A stretch of 60,702 bases of DNA from Methylobacterium aquaticum (GTDB lineage Bacteria > Pseudomonadota > Alphaproteobacteria > Rhizobiales > Beijerinckiaceae): the NCBI RefSeq assembly GCF_001043915.1, contig NZ_LABX01000002.1:1-60702 (forward strand), read 5' to 3'. Each line of letters starts with the position of its first letter. Within the stretch, counting starts at the first letter, position 1. The notes under the pieces were generated by a model. That model did not search any database. It had not been told where the DNA came from and saw only the letters and a program-made list of their open reading frames with translations. The translations under genes and the position numbers were made by a program. This document shows, piece after piece, positions 58,228 through 60,702 of this stretch.

Positions 58228-59562
58228 TCAATACATTCCCGCCACCTTCGACCGTGGCGGCAGGCCGGGCTTGTGGCCGGTCGTCTTGGCATCTTCCCTG
58301 TCGCCCTTCTGGGCACCGGCGAGGCGCAGGGGCGGCGCGATCGGCAGCGGGGCGCTTTTCGCGATGACGGTGGTCTGCCCGGCCCTGCCCTGGGCTGTCC
58401 CCTTGAGGCCCCCCGTGAGGCCCTCCTTGGCTCCCTCCTTGGCTCCCTCCTTGGCCGGCCCTGCGGCGGCCTGCATCGCCTGGGCGAGCGAGACGCGGTC
58501 CGCCGCCGGATGGCCCGCGAAGGCCAGGGCCTGGCTCGGCGGGGCCGGGCGGCGGGCCAGGGCGACGGGCGCCGGCTTGGCGGCGAGGCCGGGATTCAGG
58601 CCCTCGATCGCGGCCACGCGCAGAGGCGCCGCGGCGGGGGCCCGGGCCGGCAGGCGCGGCGCCTCGGCCACCCGGGCCGGGGCGGCCACGCGCACGGGCG
58701 CCGGACGGCGGATCTCCGGCTCGGCCTCTGCGACCGGCATCTGGGCGACCTGAATCGGGGCGACGATCCGCGGCTTCTTGACGACCGGGCGCAGCGGCTC
58801 CGCCTCGGGCTCGCGGTATGCGACGGGTCGCGCGTCGTCGCTGATGTCCGGACCGGCATCCGCCACCATGATGTTCGCGCGGGACGGCGCGCCGGCCGGC
58901 GTCCCGTCGGTGCGCAGGGTGGCCATCAGCTTGCGATCGTCGCTGCCGCCGACCGACGCCTTGCCGACATACTCGACCCGGACCCGGGTGGTGCCGCGGC
59001 GGCGGAAATCGAGAGCCTCGGCCACCGCCTGCGACACGTCCATCAGCCGGTCGGCATGGTAGGGCCCGCGGTCGTTGACCCGCACCACCATCGAGTGGCC
59101 GTTCTGGAGGTTGGTGACGCGGGCGTAGCTCGGCAGCGGCAGGGTCGGATGCGCGGCGGCGACCGAGAAGCGGTCGAAGATCTCGCCGTTGGCGGTCTGG
59201 CGGCCATGGAAGGCGGTGCCGTACCAGGAGGCCAGGCCCTCGCGCACATAGCCCCTGGCATCCTGGCGCGGCACGTAGGTGCGGCCGGCCACCACGTAGG
59301 GTTTGCCGGTCATCTGCCGGCCGCCGCCCTTCGGGATCCTGTCGTTCTCGCCATAGAGCCGCGGGCTCGCGGCGACCCCGTATTTCGGATCGATCTCGCG
59401 CCCGCCGCTCTTCCCCGCCAGAGTCCTGGGCGTCGGCCCGGCGCAATTGGCCGCCGCCAGGGCGATCCCCGCCACCGCGGCCCATTTGACGACCGGCACC
59501 GGCCGGAGGAACCCCCGTTCCGTCTCCGGACGCGGACGACCGCTCTTCGAAGATCCCGCCAT
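58228..59562 (-). CDS. rlpA: RlpA-like septal lipoprotein (lytic transglycosylase family)
   Basis: A 444-residue protein. The signal ends in the lipobox ALAAANC with Cys40 for lipid attachment. The double-psi beta-barrel domain (about residues 105-200) has EGLASWYGTAFHGRQTANGE, ARVTNLQNGHSMVVRVNDRG and LMDVSQAVAEALDF, as in RlpA enzymes that cut glycan strands lacking stem peptides at the septum. The long C-terminal part is Pro/Ala-rich, with a short tandem AKEGAKEGAKEGL, and has no recognisable SPOR domain. ATG 59562 gives the signal. It heads rlpA-dac-tmk-holB. Confidence 0.9.
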   Translation of the reverse strand: MAGSSKSGRPRPETERGFLRPVPVVKWAAVAGIALAAANCAGPTPRTLAGKSGGREIDPKYGVAASPRLYGENDRIPKGGGRQMTGKPYVVAGRTYVPRQDARGYVREGLASWYGTAFHGRQTANGEIFDRFSVAAAHPTLPLPSYARVTNLQNGHSMVVRVNDRGPYHADRLMDVSQAVAEALDFRRRGTTRVRVEYVGKASVGGSDDRKLMATLRTDGTPAGAPSRANIMVADAGPDISDDARPVAYREPEAEPLRPVVKKPRIVAPIQVAQMPVAEAEPEIRRPAPVRVAAPARVAEAPRLPARAPAAAPLRVAAIEGLNPGLAAKPAPVALARRPAPPSQALAFAGHPAADRVSLAQAMQAAAGPAKEGAKEGAKEGLTGGLKGTAQGRAGQTTVIAKSAPLPIAPPLRLAGAQKGDREDAKTTGHKPGLPPRSKVAGMY

Positions 59563-59875
59563 CGACCCCTCGGATCCCCTGCGCCGCCTCAGGCGCCGCC
59601 GCCCGCCGGAGGGCTGGGACAGGCGGGGCCCTTAAGGCTGCAACAGGGTTACGCTGCACTTGACGATGACCCTGACGGGCCTGCGTAAACGAAAGCTCAA
59701 TGGAGGGTGTCGCCCGAGTCCCGTCCACCGCCATCTACAGGCCGTTGGTCTGCCGTGGGAATCAGCCCGACGGGGCGACGGGACGCACCGGCCCGGCCTG
59801 TCGCCCGATCCCTTGACGCCGGCAGCCTTCTGCGATTGCCTGACAGCTCAAATTATCATCCGCCTTCATGACTGG
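59563..59875. other. Gap between rlpA and the AraC-type gene
   Basis: 313 bases holding two divergent promoters. An A/T-richer stretch just before the AraC gene (59845-59885) is the likely promoter there. No hairpin, repeat copy or tRNA is seen. Confidence 0.45.
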
Positions 59876-60702
59876 ATGTTTTTGATGCCGGAAACGGGAA
59901 GACGGTCGATTCCCTGGCGTCCGCAATCCTTCTTCTCCCATCACCTCCACAGCGAGCGGGCCTTCGATCTGCTGAACGAGCATGGCGGGATCGCGGTCGA
60001 TTTCCACGCGCTGCGCAAGACCAGTCCGCATCTGTCGGTCGAGGGCGGCCAGAGCCGTGCGATGAGCCTCTGGCTCACGCAGTCGACCACCGGCTTCCTG
60101 ACCGTGCCGAAACTCGAGGCGGACCTGTTCACGATCCGCTTCGTGACCCGCGGCTGGATGATCCGCCGCAACCGGAACGGCGAGCATCTCGGCCATCCCG
60201 GCACCGCGATGTTCGTGGCCTTCGAGGACATGCGCAACGAGGAGGCCTCGGCGCGTTTCGCCGCGATCAGCGGAACGATCAACCGGGCCGCCCTGCTGGC
60301 CAGCCACCGGGCGCTCGACGATGCGGACGACGAGGCTTGTCCCGAGTTCGAGCCGGTCACGCCGGTCGAGACGCTGCCGATGCGGTCGTTCCTGTCGTGC
60401 TTCCAGCGGCTCCATCGGCGGCTGCGGCAGGTCGACCCGGCGCAGGACCTGTTCTTTCCCCTGTTCGAGGAGATCGTCAGCTACCAGCTTCTCTCGTGCT
60501 GGCCGCGCCGTCCGGGCGCGCCCAGGCGTGACCGTCCGGCGGTCTCCTCGCCCGGTCTGCGCGCGGCGATGGAATACATCGACGCGCATCTCGGCAAGCC
60601 TCTGAGGCTCGTCGATGTCGCGGCCGCCGCGGGCGTCGGCGTGCGCACGCTCCAGCACGCCTTCAAGCGCGAGCTGGGCATGACGCCCCTGGCCTTCATC
60701 AT
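59876..60702 (+). CDS. AraC-family transcriptional regulator (3' end outside the window)
   Basis: The frame is open to the window end. The predicted 275 residues begin MFLMPETGRRSIPWRPQSFF. The N-terminal part is a ligand-type beta-barrel domain (FLTVPKLEADLFTIRFVTRG, GHPGTAMFVAFEDM). The end is the first AraC helix-turn-helix (MEYIDAHLGKPLRLVDVAAA, GVGVRTLQHAFKRELGMTPL), cut before the second one. The start is uncertain: ATG 59876 or 59885, neither with a clear ribosome site. Target genes and ligand are unknown; no metabolic genes lie beside it in the window. Confidence 0.85.
   Translation, partial: MFLMPETGRRSIPWRPQSFFSHHLHSERAFDLLNEHGGIAVDFHALRKTSPHLSVEGGQSRAMSLWLTQSTTGFLTVPKLEADLFTIRFVTRGWMIRRNRNGEHLGHPGTAMFVAFEDMRNEEASARFAAISGTINRAALLASHRALDDADDEACPEFEPVTPVETLPMRSFLSCFQRLHRRLRQVDPAQDLFFPLFEEIVSYQLLSCWPRRPGAPRRDRPAVSSPGLRAAMEYIDAHLGKPLRLVDVAAAAGVGVRTLQHAFKRELGMTPLAFI

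Overview
The window is a high-GC stretch of chromosome from an alphaproteobacterium of the order Hyphomicrobiales. It most resembles Methylobacterium or Methylorubrum. The evidence is the codon bias, the gene orders leuS-lptE-holA-parB-parA-rsmG-mnmG-mnmE-rho, dusB-ntrB-ntrC-ntrY-ntrX-hfq-hflX and rlpA-dac-tmk-holB, and several families of palindromic intergenic repeats of a kind I recall from that genus. The genus call is inference. I saw no rRNA, tRNA, CRISPR array, transposase or phage gene.

Layout. 0-9 kb: the 3' part of panC, dapD, a cyclic-nucleotide-binding protein, a membrane diguanylate cyclase, a D-threonine-aldolase-like PLP enzyme, the response regulator CenR, a DEDDh exonuclease, an L,D-transpeptidase-like protein, a small unknown gene and the PLP-homeostasis protein YggS. 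9.4-21.7 kb: the chromosome-partitioning block leuS, lptE, holA / parB, parA, rsmG, mnmG, mnmE / rho. It carries three ParB-box (parS-like) sites, so it is probably the origin-proximal centromere region. 22-27.6 kb: an MFS carrier, an AAA ATPase, a cysteine-synthase-like enzyme, a probable broken DUF4926-type gene, and hflX. 27.8-37.3 kb: hfq and the two nitrogen two-component systems NtrYX and NtrBC with dusB. A Ros/MucR-type regulator that lacks the usual zinc ligands sits between ntrC and ntrY. 37.7-43.3 kb: fused ispDF, a CinA C-domain amidase, a MarR-GNAT fusion, and a compact module of a receiver, a double-domain KaiC-like ATPase and a histidine kinase. 43.5-47.6 kb: small secreted proteins, a DUF4279 gene in a low-GC islet, and an MHS-type transporter. 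47.9-52.3 kb: an MFS carrier, a NitT/TauT-type ABC transporter and a pterin-4a-carbinolamine dehydratase. 52.3-60.7 kb: a MASE1-GGDEF cyclase, a metallophosphoesterase, holB, tmk, a D,D-carboxypeptidase, rlpA, and an AraC-type regulator cut by the window end.

How the genes relate. The housekeeping blocks join replication (holA, holB, tmk, parAB), tRNA modification and translation (leuS, mnmE, mnmG, dusB, rsmG, hflX) and envelope building (lptE, dac, rlpA, L,D-transpeptidase). Regulatory content is dense: CenR, NtrBC, NtrYX, MucR-like, Hfq, two GGDEF cyclases, the KaiC-kinase-receiver set, MarR-GNAT and AraC.

The least explained material is intergenic. A 172-bp structured element ending in ATACCAACGG / CCGTTGGTAT occurs twice full length, once shortened and inverted, and once as a decayed remnant. 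There is also a 60-bp unit that is duplicated, each copy with its own hairpin, a 180-bp fold-back element, and hairpin families, several of which overlap stop codons. Among the protein-coding features, the KaiC module, the zinc-less MucR inside the ntr cluster and the frameshifted small gene beside hflX deserve the closest second look.
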